This document shows, piece after piece, positions 26,738 to 35,742 of a DNA stretch of 64,000 nt. The stretch is taken from NCBI RefSeq assembly GCF_027563345.1, contig NZ_JAMKBK010000003.1. The stretch is one strand, 5' to 3'. A model generated the notes under the pieces. The model did no database searches, was not told the DNA's origin, and saw only the letters and a program-made list of their open reading frames with translations. The stretch comes from Psychrobacillus psychrodurans (GTDB taxonomy: Bacteria > Bacillota > Bacilli > Bacillales_A > Planococcaceae). Within the stretch, counting starts at the first letter, position 1; each line of letters starts with the position of its first letter. Both the position numbers and the translations under genes were made by a program.

Positions 26738-27703
26738 TTGAAAACTATTTTATTAATCCATACAGGTGGCACAATATCTATGCAGGTGCACGCAGACACA
26801 GGAGCTGTTGTTCCAGCAGATCAAAATCCACTTTTAATCGAGGCAGGAAAACTTAAATCATTAGCCAATATAGTAGAAATAGAGGCATTTAATCTCCCTT
26901 CACCTCATATTACACCCGACGAAATGTTAGAGCTGAAACAGCTAATAGATCAATATATTATAACTGACGATATAGATGGTGTTGTCATTACGCATGGAAC
27001 AGATACATTAGAAGAGACTGCATACTTTTTGGACCTCACTGTTGATACGGAAATACCAATTGTCCTTACTGGTGCTATGCGTTCTTCCAATGAGATTGGT
27101 GCAGATGGGTTATATAATTTAATGTCTGCTATCCAAGTTGCTTCTTCCGATGATGCAAAAATGAAAGGTGTACTAGTTGTATTAAACGATGAAATACACA
27201 CTGCAGAAAATGTAACTAAGACACATACCAGCAATGTGAGTACGTTTCAGAGTCCACAATATGGACCTATTGGGTTTATTTCTAAATCCATCGTACATTT
27301 TCATCATTCACCCAATCATCGTATCGTTTTTCCGATTGAACATATTGAGAAAAAAGTTGCATTGTTTAAAGTATATGCGGGAATGGAGCCAGACTTGCTA
27401 AAAGCATCGATAGATTTAGGATACGATGGAATAGTATTAGAGGGGTTAGGTCAAGGCAATGTACCTCCAAGCCTTGTTCCTGTCATTGAAGAGACATTAA
27501 ACAAAAATATTCCAATTATATTGGTTTCTAGATGTTTTAATGGAATTGCACAAGATGTGTATGGTTATAGAGGAGGAGGAAAAGGCCTTAAAGATGCTGG
27601 TGTAATTTTTGCACAAGGCTTAAATGGACAAAAAGCTAGATTAGCATTGCTGATAGCATTAAACCATCCTGATCCACAGAAAGCAATTGAGTATATTTTT
27701 TGA
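26738..27703 (+). CDS. ansA: L-asparaginase
   Basis: Hydrolyses L-asparagine to aspartate and ammonia. 321 residues, with both asparaginase signatures: HTGGTISM at the N-terminus (catalytic Thr) and THGTDTLEETA near residue 86; ILTGAMRSSNEIGADG also fits. The start is a TTG eight bases after GGGAGG. One of few plus-strand genes here, divergent from prsW; in B. subtilis gudB lies in this neighbourhood. Own terminator follows. No signal peptide, so a cytosolic enzyme. Confidence 0.93.
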   Translation: MKTILLIHTGGTISMQVHADTGAVVPADQNPLLIEAGKLKSLANIVEIEAFNLPSPHITPDEMLELKQLIDQYIITDDIDGVVITHGTDTLEETAYFLDLTVDTEIPIVLTGAMRSSNEIGADGLYNLMSAIQVASSDDAKMKGVLVVLNDEIHTAENVTKTHTSNVSTFQSPQYGPIGFISKSIVHFHHSPNHRIVFPIEHIEKKVALFKVYAGMEPDLLKASIDLGYDGIVLEGLGQGNVPPSLVPVIEETLNKNIPIILVSRCFNGIAQDVYGYRGGGKGLKDAGVIFAQGLNGQKARLALLIALNHPDPQKAIEYIF

Positions 27704-27730
27704 GATACTAAAAAGCAATGTAAAACATTT

Positions 27731-27773
27731 AAGAGTAGTTGTCGTACTGACTATACGACAACTACTCTTTTTT
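27731..27773 (+). terminator. Terminator of ansA
   Basis: Perfect 16-bp arms starting AAGAGTAGTTGTCGTA, 7-nt loop and TTTTTT on the plus strand, 28 bp after the ansA stop. Confidence 0.93.
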
Positions 27774-27863
27774 CAATCAAGATAATAAAGTGAAGAAATT
27801 TGTATAAATGTTATCACAGAAACAAGCATTAAAATATTTGACTCATGTAGTCATGAAAATGAC

Positions 27864-28841
27864 TCACATATTGTCTTGTTTTCTTTTAATTTCTTTTGCT
27901 ATTTGCTCTCCATGGAATCGTCCATTTTCTATAAAGATTTCATTTGCATTATTACCAGCTGCAATTACACCAGCTATGAAAATCCCTTCTACATTCGTTT
28001 CCATTGTATCCGCATCATAAGTTGGTCTTCCTGTAGCTTCATCAATTTGAATACCCATTTGTTTTAAAAATGTATGATCAGGGTGATAGCCCGTCATTGC
28101 AAATACATAGTCATTTGACAGTTGGAATTCCCCAGTTTGACTATTTTTTAATGTTACATTAGATACTCCTATTTCTATTACTTCTGTATTAAAATGCATT
28201 TGTACCTCGTTATTTCTTACGAGACCATCAAACTCTGGAAGTACCCATGGTTTTATACTTGGTGAATATTCATTCCCTCTATATGCTACCGTTACATTAG
28301 CTCCAGCTTTGTTTAGTTCTAAGGCTGCATCAATGGCTGAATTTTTCCCTCCGATAACCAGTACATCTAAACCAAAATACGGATGTCCCTCTTTAAAGTA
28401 ATGTTGTACCTTTCCTAAATCTTCACCAGGAATATTCATATAGTTCGGATGATCATAATAACCAGTTGCGATTACTACATATGTTGCCACATAAGTTCCT
28501 TTAGAAGTAAATACCTTAAAATTATTTTCTTGTTTCTCTACTTTTAGCACCTGTTCATATTTACGGACATCAAGGTTTTTAAGTTTTGCTACTTCTCGAT
28601 AGTAGACTAAAGCCTGATTTCTTTTGGGCTTTCTCTCCTCTACTATAAATGGAACTTCACCTATTGATAATTTCTCACTTGTACTGAAGAAAGTCTGATG
28701 TATGGGATAATTATAAATAGCCTCCACTACATTTCCTTTTTCAATTATGATGGTTTTTAGTCCGATATTTTGTGTAGAAATAGCTGTTGCTAACCCGCAA
28801 GGTCCTCCTCCAACTATTAATACATCTACCTGTTGAAACAC
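27864..28841 (-). CDS. ypdA: Bacillithiol-disulfide reductase YpdA (Bdr)
   Basis: FAD-dependent pyridine nucleotide-disulfide-type oxidoreductase that reduces oxidised bacillithiol with NADPH. 325 residues with an N-terminal FAD Rossmann motif LIVGGGPCGLATAI, a second nucleotide motif VLVIGGKNSAIDAALEL near residue 160, and a C-terminal EGIFIAGVIAAGN. The single cysteine of GGGPCG is the family's characteristic residue. GTG start with GAAAGGAAG. Location next to prsW/sleB matches B. subtilis. Confidence 0.93.
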   Translation of the reverse strand: MFQQVDVLIVGGGPCGLATAISTQNIGLKTIIIEKGNVVEAIYNYPIHQTFFSTSEKLSIGEVPFIVEERKPKRNQALVYYREVAKLKNLDVRKYEQVLKVEKQENNFKVFTSKGTYVATYVVIATGYYDHPNYMNIPGEDLGKVQHYFKEGHPYFGLDVLVIGGKNSAIDAALELNKAGANVTVAYRGNEYSPSIKPWVLPEFDGLVRNNEVQMHFNTEVIEIGVSNVTLKNSQTGEFQLSNDYVFAMTGYHPDHTFLKQMGIQIDEATGRPTYDADTMETNVEGIFIAGVIAAGNNANEIFIENGRFHGEQIAKEIKRKQDNM

Positions 28842-28866
28842 AAAAAAACTTCCTTTCTTTGTTCAC

Positions 28867-29634
28867 TTAATTTCTTCCACTTATAGTTACTAAATGACAT
28901 TCAGATTTTGCTCCCAGTCTCAATGGTACCGCAGTTGTTCCAAATCCATTACTTATGAGCTCAGCACTATTTTCTTTTTCACGATAGCTACCGTTCTCAT
29001 AAATCCCAAATGGGCCAAAACGTATTTGGCCACCATGGAGATGACCCGCTAAGAGAAGATGCGGCTTACATACCTTTTTGGCATTATTAAAGTATGCTGG
29101 AGCATGAGTTGTAAAAACGATAATATCAGATTCAATAACGTCTTTGAACGCTTCATATATTTTAACTGGTCCCTCAAATCCATCATTAATCCCTACTACA
29201 CGAACAGAAAAATTGTTTTTTTCATATTTAATAGAATTGTTCTCCAATATACAGACATCATGCGAATAAAGGATATCTCGTAAATTTTGTTCCCCAACTT
29301 CCCGATCATTGTTACCGAAAACGTAACAAGTATTTCCTAACTTGGCAAGTTGTCTGATATTATCATTCGTCCGTTTTAAAGGGACTCCCCTCTCCGTCAA
29401 ATCTCCTCCGATTATAACGATATCCACTTTTCCGCTGAGTTTTTGAATAAGCTCATCACTTATTCTTCTGCGATGGATGTCGGATATGAAAAAAATATGA
29501 AAATGATCTTCCTTCTTCCATTCATCAATATACAATGAATGGGTATGAATATTTGTTTGAAAAGCTAAAAATAACATATACAAAAAAATAATAAAAAATA
29601 TAAACAATCCTATACCAATTATCCATCCTATCAA
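28867..29634 (-). CDS. Membrane-anchored metallophosphoesterase (YpbG/YkuE type)
   Basis: Calcineurin-like metallophosphoesterase with one N-terminal membrane helix. The full metal-binding set is present in order: SDIHRRR (DxH), GGDLTERG (GDxxxxG), GNNDRE (GNxD), THAPAY and GHLHGG (GHxH). Substrate unknown; a B. subtilis relative (ypbG) sits in the same chromosomal area. The start is read as a TTG seven bases after GGGGG; an ATG seven codons upstream would include the hairpin flank and has no site. Confidence 0.82.
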   Translation of the reverse strand: MIGWIIGIGLFIFFIIFLYMLFLAFQTNIHTHSLYIDEWKKEDHFHIFFISDIHRRRISDELIQKLSGKVDIVIIGGDLTERGVPLKRTNDNIRQLAKLGNTCYVFGNNDREVGEQNLRDILYSHDVCILENNSIKYEKNNFSVRVVGINDGFEGPVKIYEAFKDVIESDIIVFTTHAPAYFNNAKKVCKPHLLLAGHLHGGQIRFGPFGIYENGSYREKENSAELISNGFGTTAVPLRLGAKSECHLVTISGRN

Positions 29635-29656
29635 ATATATACCCCCATATAACATG

Positions 29657-29682
29657 GAAAAGGACAGGGAAATTCCCCTGCC
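29657..29682 (-). terminator. Short G/C-rich hairpin after the CBS gene
   Basis: Minus-strand GGCAGGGG/CCCTGTCC arms with a bulge, followed by TTTTCC, about 30 bp past the CBS-domain gene stop. Moderate terminator; some readthrough into the phosphoesterase gene is likely. Confidence 0.5.
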
Positions 29683-29710
29683 CTGCACTCGTGTTTCCTA
29701 TAAGCTAATT

Positions 29711-30343
29711 CTACTCTTCTTTGTCAATATGTAAAACACGAAACCCTGCTTTTTCTAAATCTGCTAGAATACGATCAATTTTTGAATCGTTTTCAATCTT
29801 TAATACAATACGTCTGAATAGTTTATCTGTTTCATCAAATGTTACGATTGAAATGACCGAAGCGTGATATTTATGCAGTACATCCGTCATTTTTTGAATT
29901 CGTCCTTCAGATTCTACAGAAGTAAAAGTAATACGCGTTCCCTTACTATTCATACCAAATGCACTTTTAAATTGTATTACTGAATCATAACGAGTTACTA
30001 AACCAAGAAATTTTCCATCCTCCACAACAGCTAGGACAGGAAAATCATGAAGCTTAATCATTGCATTTTCGAAAACATCTTCGTAACCAACAAATATATC
30101 CTCATTTGTCATAATATCTGTTACTTTCGTTTGCTCCATGAAAGTTTGTTTTTCAAGATTGCTATAGAAATGCGCTTTATACAAAAGGTATTTGTTGAAC
30201 ATACCTACATATTGTCCGTTATCTAAAATCGGTAAAGCATCCATTTCTTTTTCCTCTAAAACACGAAGAGCCGACGATACTGAAGTATCTACTTGAACTG
30301 TAATACACTTTTCTTTTGGGATCATCACACTTTTTACAAACAT
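29711..30343 (-). CDS. CBS-domain protein (AcuB-like)
   Basis: 210 residues: a pair of CBS domains (residues 1-60, with PKEKCITVQVDTSVSSALRV, and 72-130, with VTDIMTNEDIFVGYEDV) followed by an ACT-like C-terminal domain (GRIQKMTDVLHKYHASVISIV). The layout resembles AcuB-type proteins, which sense adenine nucleotides. Without an acuA/acuC neighbour here, ligand and target are unknown. ATG with GAGGTG. Confidence 0.78.
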   Translation of the reverse strand: MFVKSVMIPKEKCITVQVDTSVSSALRVLEEKEMDALPILDNGQYVGMFNKYLLYKAHFYSNLEKQTFMEQTKVTDIMTNEDIFVGYEDVFENAMIKLHDFPVLAVVEDGKFLGLVTRYDSVIQFKSAFGMNSKGTRITFTSVESEGRIQKMTDVLHKYHASVISIVTFDETDKLFRRIVLKIENDSKIDRILADLEKAGFRVLHIDKEE

Positions 30344-30421
30344 ATTAGCACCTCTTCCAACTAGGATATACCCTATATTATATATTCAACATTTATGAAA
30401 AATATCCTTCTTTGTATATGT

Positions 30422-31018
30422 TTAAGGTAGTACTAACTTTTGACCAACAGAAATTTCATTTGACGAAAGGCCATTAGCAGATTTTATTTTTTCGACCGCT
30501 GCTGGATCTTTATAATAATTAACGGCTATACGATATAGTGTTTCATTTTCCTTAACTATATGCGTTTTGGAACTAGCTGCTTCTGTAGTTTCTGTTTTAT
30601 CTACTACTTCTTCTTGCTTTGGCTCTTCAGTAACTTCCTCTGTCTGTTCAGCTGGTTGCTGAGTTTCTTTAGGAGTAGTTACCACTGGAACTTCTACTTC
30701 TTCTTCTTTTTCTTCAGCTTTGGTAGTTTCATCTTTTTCTGTCCCATTATTAATAGCTTGCGTTTCTACATGTATCGTATCATTTTTTACTACTTCTGCT
30801 TTATCTGGATCAGCTACATAGAAAAATTGTACGTAAATAAATATACTAATTGGGATTAATATGAAAATGCAAAAAACAACTGGGATTAATAAATTTCTAG
30901 ATTTTTTCTTTGGTTTTTGATTTGAACTTCTACTTCTTCTCATTTCATTGGTATCGTCATCTTGTCCTATAGATTGTCGATGTTCGTCGATTTTTTTTTG
31001 ATAATCATCTTGGTTCAT
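30422..31018 (-). CDS. ypbE: LysM-domain membrane protein (YpbE-like)
   Basis: About 198 residues: a basic cytoplasmic N-terminus (RRSRSSNQKPKKKSR), one membrane helix (around LLIPVVFCIFILIPISIFIYV), a glutamate/threonine-rich low-complexity linker (about 70-145) and a C-terminal LysM peptidoglycan-binding domain (IVKENETLYRIAVNYYKD). Presumably it tethers to the cell wall. Same architecture and gene position (next to recQ) as B. subtilis YpbE. The ATG ten bases after GGAG is preferred over an overlapping TTG. Confidence 0.82.
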   Translation of the reverse strand: MNQDDYQKKIDEHRQSIGQDDDTNEMRRSRSSNQKPKKKSRNLLIPVVFCIFILIPISIFIYVQFFYVADPDKAEVVKNDTIHVETQAINNGTEKDETTKAEEKEEEVEVPVVTTPKETQQPAEQTEEVTEEPKQEEVVDKTETTEAASSKTHIVKENETLYRIAVNYYKDPAAVEKIKSANGLSSNEISVGQKLVLP

Positions 31019-31098
31019 TTTATTCAAACTCCATTTCTGCCTTCATTTCTACTTCTATTATGACGAATATTGTAGAAAAAGTAAACTTAACAAAAGTA

Positions 31099-32520
31099 TT
31101 ATGATGGAAGAAGTATATTTAATCTATCTATCCAATTCATTTCATCTTGCCTATACTTTTCATCAGTTCTTTTCCTTAAAATGCTCGAGACATTTAATTT
31201 ACATTTGGAGCAACAATGATGGGGGCGTTCTATTAATGCTTGATCAAAATAATGAAGTAGCTGCTCCCTCAAACAGGAATCATTTCGAATCATTAAGTAA
31301 AAACTTTGAATATCCTGCCACTTTTTTTGTTTAATTTGCTTAAATAATTGAATAGTTTGCTGTTCATTTAATTGCTCTTTCCAATAAGCTAGAATGCGGC
31401 TTGTAGTCTCTGCCTGTTCAACTTCAGAATATTCTTCTTGATAAGCAAAATGTATGTCTTGTTCCTCTGGAAAATCTTGCATCGCTACGTAAAATGTTTG
31501 CTCAACATCTGAAGAAGTATATAAGAGTGAGGCGATTGCCTGATTGCCATCTCTTGCAGCTCTTCCAACCTCCTGCATATAGCCTGCTACAGAGGTCGGA
31601 ATATGATCATGAATAATTTGCCTGATATTATCTTTGTGAATACCCATTCCAAAAGCATTAGTCGCACAGATCCAATCTAATTGTCCCTGCTGAAACTGTT
31701 GCTGGATTAATATCCTGTCACTTTGCTCCATTTTTGCGTGGTAATAGGCAACAGAAATTCCTTGTTCTCTTAGCATTGTTGCATAAACTTCCGTCTTTTT
31801 ACGTGATTGTGTATAAATTATTCCTGGACCTTCAGTAGAGATAACTCTACCTAATATCCAATTCATTTTTTCTTGTTGGTTTTCAACCTCTACTATTTCA
31901 TATGCAATAGCAGGACGATCAAGTGAATGAATGTATTCAAATGGTTTTGTCATCCGTAAAGTTCCTTTAATATCTTTGACAACTTCGCTTGTCGCAGTTG
32001 CTGTTAATGCAAGAACATTCACAGCTTTTAGCGAATGTATCCAACCTGATATCCTCAAATAATCAGGTCGAAAATCAAACCCCCACTGAGAAATACAATG
32101 CGCCTCATCTGCTACAACATATGCGATGGAAAGCTCTCTAAGCGCACGGTTAAATTGTTCATTTTGGAGCATCTCTGGTGAAGTAAATATAAATTTAAAA
32201 TCAGCTAAGTGACGAAAAGCCATTTCTCTTTCTTGGAATGGTAAAAATGAATTGATGGCAATAACTCTTTTTTCTCCTAGTAATTTTAGTTGCTCTACTT
32301 GATCCTGCATAAGAGATAAAAGAGGTGACACGATAATCACAGTTCCTTCCATTAGGTATGCTGGTAGTTGATAAAGAAGGGATTTTCCCATACCAGTAGG
32401 AAGTATAGCAACAACATCCTTTCCTGCTATAATTTGTTCAATTATTTCCTGTTGCCCATCTCGGAAGTTTTCATGACCGAACTTTTTCTGAAGAATTTCA
32501 TTTAATTTTAATTTATTCAT
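31099..32520 (-). CDS. recQ: ATP-dependent DNA helicase, RecQ family (RecS-like)
   Basis: Superfamily 2 3'-5' DNA helicase. 473 residues: Walker A PTGMGKSLLYQLP near residue 40, DEAHCISQWGFDFRPDY, TATATSEVVKDI, and motif VI QEVGRAARDG. A short cysteine-containing C-terminus (HHCCSKCKLN) suggests a reduced RecQ zinc region, and there is no HRDC domain, as in the short B. subtilis RecS. ATG overlaps the ypbB stop (ATGA), so the two are translationally coupled. Confidence 0.93.
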   Translation of the reverse strand: MNKLKLNEILQKKFGHENFRDGQQEIIEQIIAGKDVVAILPTGMGKSLLYQLPAYLMEGTVIIVSPLLSLMQDQVEQLKLLGEKRVIAINSFLPFQEREMAFRHLADFKFIFTSPEMLQNEQFNRALRELSIAYVVADEAHCISQWGFDFRPDYLRISGWIHSLKAVNVLALTATATSEVVKDIKGTLRMTKPFEYIHSLDRPAIAYEIVEVENQQEKMNWILGRVISTEGPGIIYTQSRKKTEVYATMLREQGISVAYYHAKMEQSDRILIQQQFQQGQLDWICATNAFGMGIHKDNIRQIIHDHIPTSVAGYMQEVGRAARDGNQAIASLLYTSSDVEQTFYVAMQDFPEEQDIHFAYQEEYSEVEQAETTSRILAYWKEQLNEQQTIQLFKQIKQKKWQDIQSFYLMIRNDSCLREQLLHYFDQALIERPHHCCSKCKLNVSSILRKRTDEKYRQDEMNWIDRLNILLPS

Positions 32521-33548
32521 GAATTCTTTTCTCCCTTCGTCAATGCTAAGCGCACTTGAAAGAAACTAATTTCCGGTAATCTTTGTTTTATTAATGTGAG
32601 TTTTTTTGTTTCTAGCTCGTTTGATAGATGAAGAATTTCTTCTATTTGCTCCTTAGAAATAAAAGCAGAAATAGAGAAGTTTTTATTGTTTGAGACTATT
32701 TCAATAACATGATCTTCTATTGTATTAATCTTCAATTTTCTTATTTTTGCAATTTCTTCAATAGAATATCCCTTTTCAAATAGACTATTAGTTTTAAAAG
32801 CAGATTCAGTTAGAGGCGTATCGATACGAATATCTTTAGCTAAATTAAATAACCGGGGACTTGTCTCTATTGAAATATTGTCTAACATACTATGTAAACA
32901 TTCTAAAAAAATTATTTTAATGTTCAAGTCAGTCATATGATAGTGGCGAGCCAGTTGTTCCCATGTCAAACCAGTTGTCTTATAGCCACTAAGCCGATAA
33001 ACAAACAACGTTCTGTGTAGATCATCAAAAGAAGGGTTTTCAAGTAAATAAAAAATTTCTTGCTTAATATCGGTATTCAAGTTAAATTCACGGAAATTAT
33101 TTTGGATTAAAAAGTCTTTAACAAAATGCTGTATAGAAATATCCTTTTGGTTTGGTACGAATTTTTTTTCATTCGCTTGGAACTGCGACAATGTTTGGAT
33201 AACTAAGTCTATTCTTTTCCAAAAAAGTTGTTCCTTGCCCCTATATTTCCAACCATTAAATAGAGGTTCTTTATCACTCGGTAGTATTTCAATTCCTTTT
33301 TCAGTTATATATACGAGTGATTCATTTACCCGAATAAACTCATTTTTAAACAGCTCATTTATCGCTTCATCATAATCTTCCTTCGATAATTGTGGAAGGA
33401 TAGAGAAGAAAGCATGAAGTTGAAAATATGTCACATCTTGAATGGTTTGTCCTGATTTTTTGCCTTTTAATAAATAATATGGGGCATTCTCAGAACGTTG
33501 CCCAGATATTTTATGTATTATAAATAGTAATATTTGATGAAAATGCAT
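32517..33548 (-). CDS. ypbB: YpbB family protein with C-terminal helix-turn-helix
   Basis: About 343 residues. The C-terminal region (FEKGYSIEEIAKIRKLKINTIEDHVIEI) is a DNA-binding-like helix-turn-helix of the type found next to RecQ helicases. The ATG at 33546-33548 has GAGAGGT six bases upstream; a 17-codon extension is not supported. The fer-ypbB-recQ order is the B. subtilis order, and ypbB-recQ coupling suggests a DNA-metabolism role, which is inference. Confidence 0.82.
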   Translation of the reverse strand: MHFHQILLFIIHKISGQRSENAPYYLLKGKKSGQTIQDVTYFQLHAFFSILPQLSKEDYDEAINELFKNEFIRVNESLVYITEKGIEILPSDKEPLFNGWKYRGKEQLFWKRIDLVIQTLSQFQANEKKFVPNQKDISIQHFVKDFLIQNNFREFNLNTDIKQEIFYLLENPSFDDLHRTLFVYRLSGYKTTGLTWEQLARHYHMTDLNIKIIFLECLHSMLDNISIETSPRLFNLAKDIRIDTPLTESAFKTNSLFEKGYSIEEIAKIRKLKINTIEDHVIEIVSNNKNFSISAFISKEQIEEILHLSNELETKKLTLIKQRLPEISFFQVRLALTKGEKNS

Positions 33549-33658
33549 AGGAATACCTCTCTTTTCTGAAGTATTTTGGTTGAAATGTATGGAAAACATC
33601 TTTAGAATGAATAAGATAGCATATTCGTTTTAGTAGTTATAAAGGAGAGAATATAATA

Positions 33659-33907
33659 ATGGCAAAATATACAATTGTAGATAAAGATACATGTATTGCA
33701 TGCGGAGCATGTGGAGCAGCTGCCCCAGATATTTATGATTATGATGATGAAGGTATTGCCTTCGTTATTTTAGATGATAACATGGGTACAACAGAAGTTC
33801 CAGAAGAACTAATGGAGGACATGGAGGATGCATTTGAAGGTTGTCCTACTGATTCTATTAAAGTAGCAGATGAGTCATTTGAAGGCGACGCTCTGAAATT
33901 CGAATAG
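33659..33907 (+). CDS. fer: 4Fe-4S ferredoxin
   Basis: An 82-residue acidic electron carrier nearly identical in sequence to B. subtilis Fer. Cluster ligands are visible as CIACGACG plus the distal cysteine of EGCPTDSI; the second cluster position is alanine (AAAPDI), so it binds a single [4Fe-4S]. ATG with AAAGGAGAG. Divergent from ypbB, with its own terminator. Confidence 0.97.
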   Translation: MAKYTIVDKDTCIACGACGAAAPDIYDYDDEGIAFVILDDNMGTTEVPEELMEDMEDAFEGCPTDSIKVADESFEGDALKFE

Positions 33908-33914
33908 TATATTG

Positions 33915-33953
33915 AATGGTGGTTGTGACTCTTGTCATGATCACCATTTTTTT
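33915..33953 (+). terminator. Terminator of fer
   Basis: Plus-strand arms AATGGTG and CACCATT with a partly paired interior and TTTTTTT, seven bases past the fer stop. Confidence 0.85.
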
Positions 33954-34403
33954 ATTCTGTAAGAAAAACTGGGTAAAAAAGATACCAGTGCCTTTAAGGT
34001 CAAAACCTGTCCCAATCGTTTGCGAAGGCTTGGACAGACGTTTTGCTATATCGTTACCAAGTTAATTTTTAGTGATATTGGCGTTTACCTGTCCGCGCCA
34101 TTCTGCAATTCTTAGAAAAATACCTAAGTGCGTTTTTGGTTAACTACAGAAAAACTACTAACTATTCCTAGATTAAGCACTCGAAGATGCAATTTCGTTC
34201 GCTCTAACGCTACTCTATACGATTGAAACCAGCTATTTTTTGCCGTATGTCTTCTGTCTTCTTACTAGTTGAAAGATGCTTGATAACAAATCCAGAGCCC
34301 CTGTTTTGTATGCGGTGCACTTCATATCATAAAGTACTAGGAACATGGACTTTGTGCGTATACATCCTCATCTTTTATGAAATAATTGAATCCAATTTTA
34401 TCG
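33954..34403. other. Gene-free stretch between fer and the 21-bp array
   Basis: About 450 bp with no supported gene. CTGTCC at 34008 and GGACAG at 34032 can pair (...CTGTCCCAA...TTGGACAG...), followed by CGTTTT, and CCTGTCC recurs at 34090. An 85-codon plus-strand frame at 34223 has no ribosome-binding site. Confidence 0.5.
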
Positions 34404-34516
34404 TTACTTGCTCTCCCCTATTGTTTACTTGCTTACATCTGTGGCTTACTTGCGGTCGTAAAGAGCTTACTTGCCCATAGTCCATAATTACTTGCGGTTT
34501 ATTACCTTTTACTTGC
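34404..34516. repeat. 21-bp-pitch array of TTACTTGC (6 copies)
   Basis: The 8-mer TTACTTGC occurs at 34404, 34425, 34446, 34467, 34488 and 34509, exactly 21 bp apart each time. The five 13-nt spacers between them are all different, so only the motif and its pitch are conserved. The array lies between the terminators of the convergent genes fer and ribU. The reverse complement of the same motif forms the satellite at 53548-54809. Confidence 0.93.
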
Positions 34517-34714
34517 GAAAAGGATAATTTCCCCAAATAATTTGATTAATTCACAACCTAAATGAATGTAACTGAATTACTAATTGTTATTTTCTACTTA
34601 TTAGTTCCAATGCTATAAATGATGTCTTTAGATGATCCTATAATAATCACTGCTTACTTAGTTGATTGTGGCGGAAATCAAAGCGGTATTATCCATTTAT
34701 ATTTACTTTCCTCT

Positions 34715-34753
34715 AAAAAAAAGTTGTTCCTCCTAATGGAGAAACAACTTTTT
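34715..34753 (-). terminator. Terminator of ribU
   Basis: Minus-strand stem AAAGTTGTT/AACAACTTT extended by CTCC/GGAG, followed by TTTTTTT, directly after the ribU stop. Confidence 0.9.
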
Positions 34754-35347
34754 TTAATTTGTATTAGGTTTCATATATGAATTAGTAACCTTATCAAGTA
34801 AAGGTTTTATACGTTTAAATAATACAATCATCACAATAGTTACTATTACGCCTTTAATCAAATTAAAGGGTAAAATACCGAAAATGATAGTATTAAACAA
34901 GGCAGTACCGGTTTCCATTGGGAAATTCAAGAAATAAGTGTACATTGGTAAAAACACATAATAATTTAAAACACTCATACCAATCGCCATAGATACTGTA
35001 CCTGCTCCTAGACCTACCATAATTCCTTTTGACGTAGTAACTTTACGATAAATCAAATACACTGGTGTTAAAAATAGGATACTAGTTACAAAATTAGCCA
35101 TATGACCAACAGGTACACCAGTTGGACTTCCTGCAAATAACCAATCTAACACATTCTTTAAAAATGCAACTAGAATTCCTGCTATTGGTCCCATCGTGAT
35201 TGCAGCGATTAAAGCTGGTATATCACTAAAGTCGACCTTCAAATATGCCGGTAAAACCGGTAATGGAAAAGCAAGTAGCATTAAAACAAAAGAAATACTA
35301 CTAAGCATTGCGACTGCAATAAGCATTCGCGTTTTGCCTTTTATCAT
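34754..35347 (-). CDS. ribU: Riboflavin ECF transporter S component RibU
   Basis: Substrate-binding membrane subunit for riboflavin uptake; it works with the shared EcfAA'T module, which is not in this window. About 197 residues, with six predicted helices; family features include FPLPVLPAYLKVDFSDIPALI and FLKNVLDWLFAGSPTGVPVG. The ATG at 35345-35347 follows AAAGGAGAGAGG; a frame 53 codons longer would read through the riboswitch leader and is rejected. An FMN riboswitch upstream confirms the substrate class. Confidence 0.95.
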   Translation of the reverse strand: MIKGKTRMLIAVAMLSSISFVLMLLAFPLPVLPAYLKVDFSDIPALIAAITMGPIAGILVAFLKNVLDWLFAGSPTGVPVGHMANFVTSILFLTPVYLIYRKVTTSKGIMVGLGAGTVSMAIGMSVLNYYVFLPMYTYFLNFPMETGTALFNTIIFGILPFNLIKGVIVTIVMIVLFKRIKPLLDKVTNSYMKPNTN

Positions 35348-35417
35348 AAAATCCTCTCTCCTTTTGCGATTCACTCCACAAGAAGAAAGGTTCAGCTCGT
35401 TTGCACACTTAAAGAAT

Positions 35418-35442
35418 CCCTTGAACCAATAAAGTTCAAGGG
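35418..35442 (-). terminator. Attenuator hairpin in the ribU leader
   Basis: Minus-strand arms CCCTTGAAC/GTTCAAGGG, 7-nt loop, then ATTCTTT. It lies between the FMN aptamer and the ribU ribosome-binding site and is the likely expression platform: terminator when FMN is bound. Confidence 0.7.
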
Positions 35443-35503
35443 AGAAACAAGGTACACTTAAATAAGCGTATCCGTATAAGCATACGAGAAACGACTGCAC
35501 CTT

Positions 35504-35630
35504 CACCTTCTCCCATCCAGACTATACTGTCGGCTTTGGAATTTAACCAAATCAACCTGTTAAGGTTCGCGGGCTGAAGAAATAAATTTCTAATACCGCC
35601 GGTCGGGAATTGCACCCTGCCCCGAAGATG
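35504..35630 (-). ncRNA. FMN riboswitch (RFN element)
   Basis: Read on the minus strand, it has the conserved RFN blocks in order: ATCTTCGGGGCAGGGTG, AATTCCCGACCGGCGGT, AGCCCGCGA, a TTTGGTTAAATTCCAAAGCC block, then GACAGTATAGTCTGGATGGG and AGAAGGTG closing P1. It sits about 160 nt upstream of ribU and should repress it when FMN is abundant. Confidence 0.96.
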
Positions 35631-35742
35631 AATCAATATTTTGTTGATCTTCATGATTAATATCTTGAATTAATAACATTTTATCAAATATAAACAATAT
35701 ATGCAACAGACCTGTTTGTAATTGAGACCAACATCCTAATAT

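Noticed and set aside
34223..34480. An 85-codon plus-strand frame between fer and ribU
   Set aside because: No ribosome-binding site, a cysteine- and leucine-rich translation, and it runs into the 21-bp array.
35348..35506. A 53-codon N-terminal extension of RibU
   Set aside because: It would translate through the attenuator hairpin of the riboswitch leader, while the ATG at 35347 has a strong ribosome-binding site.
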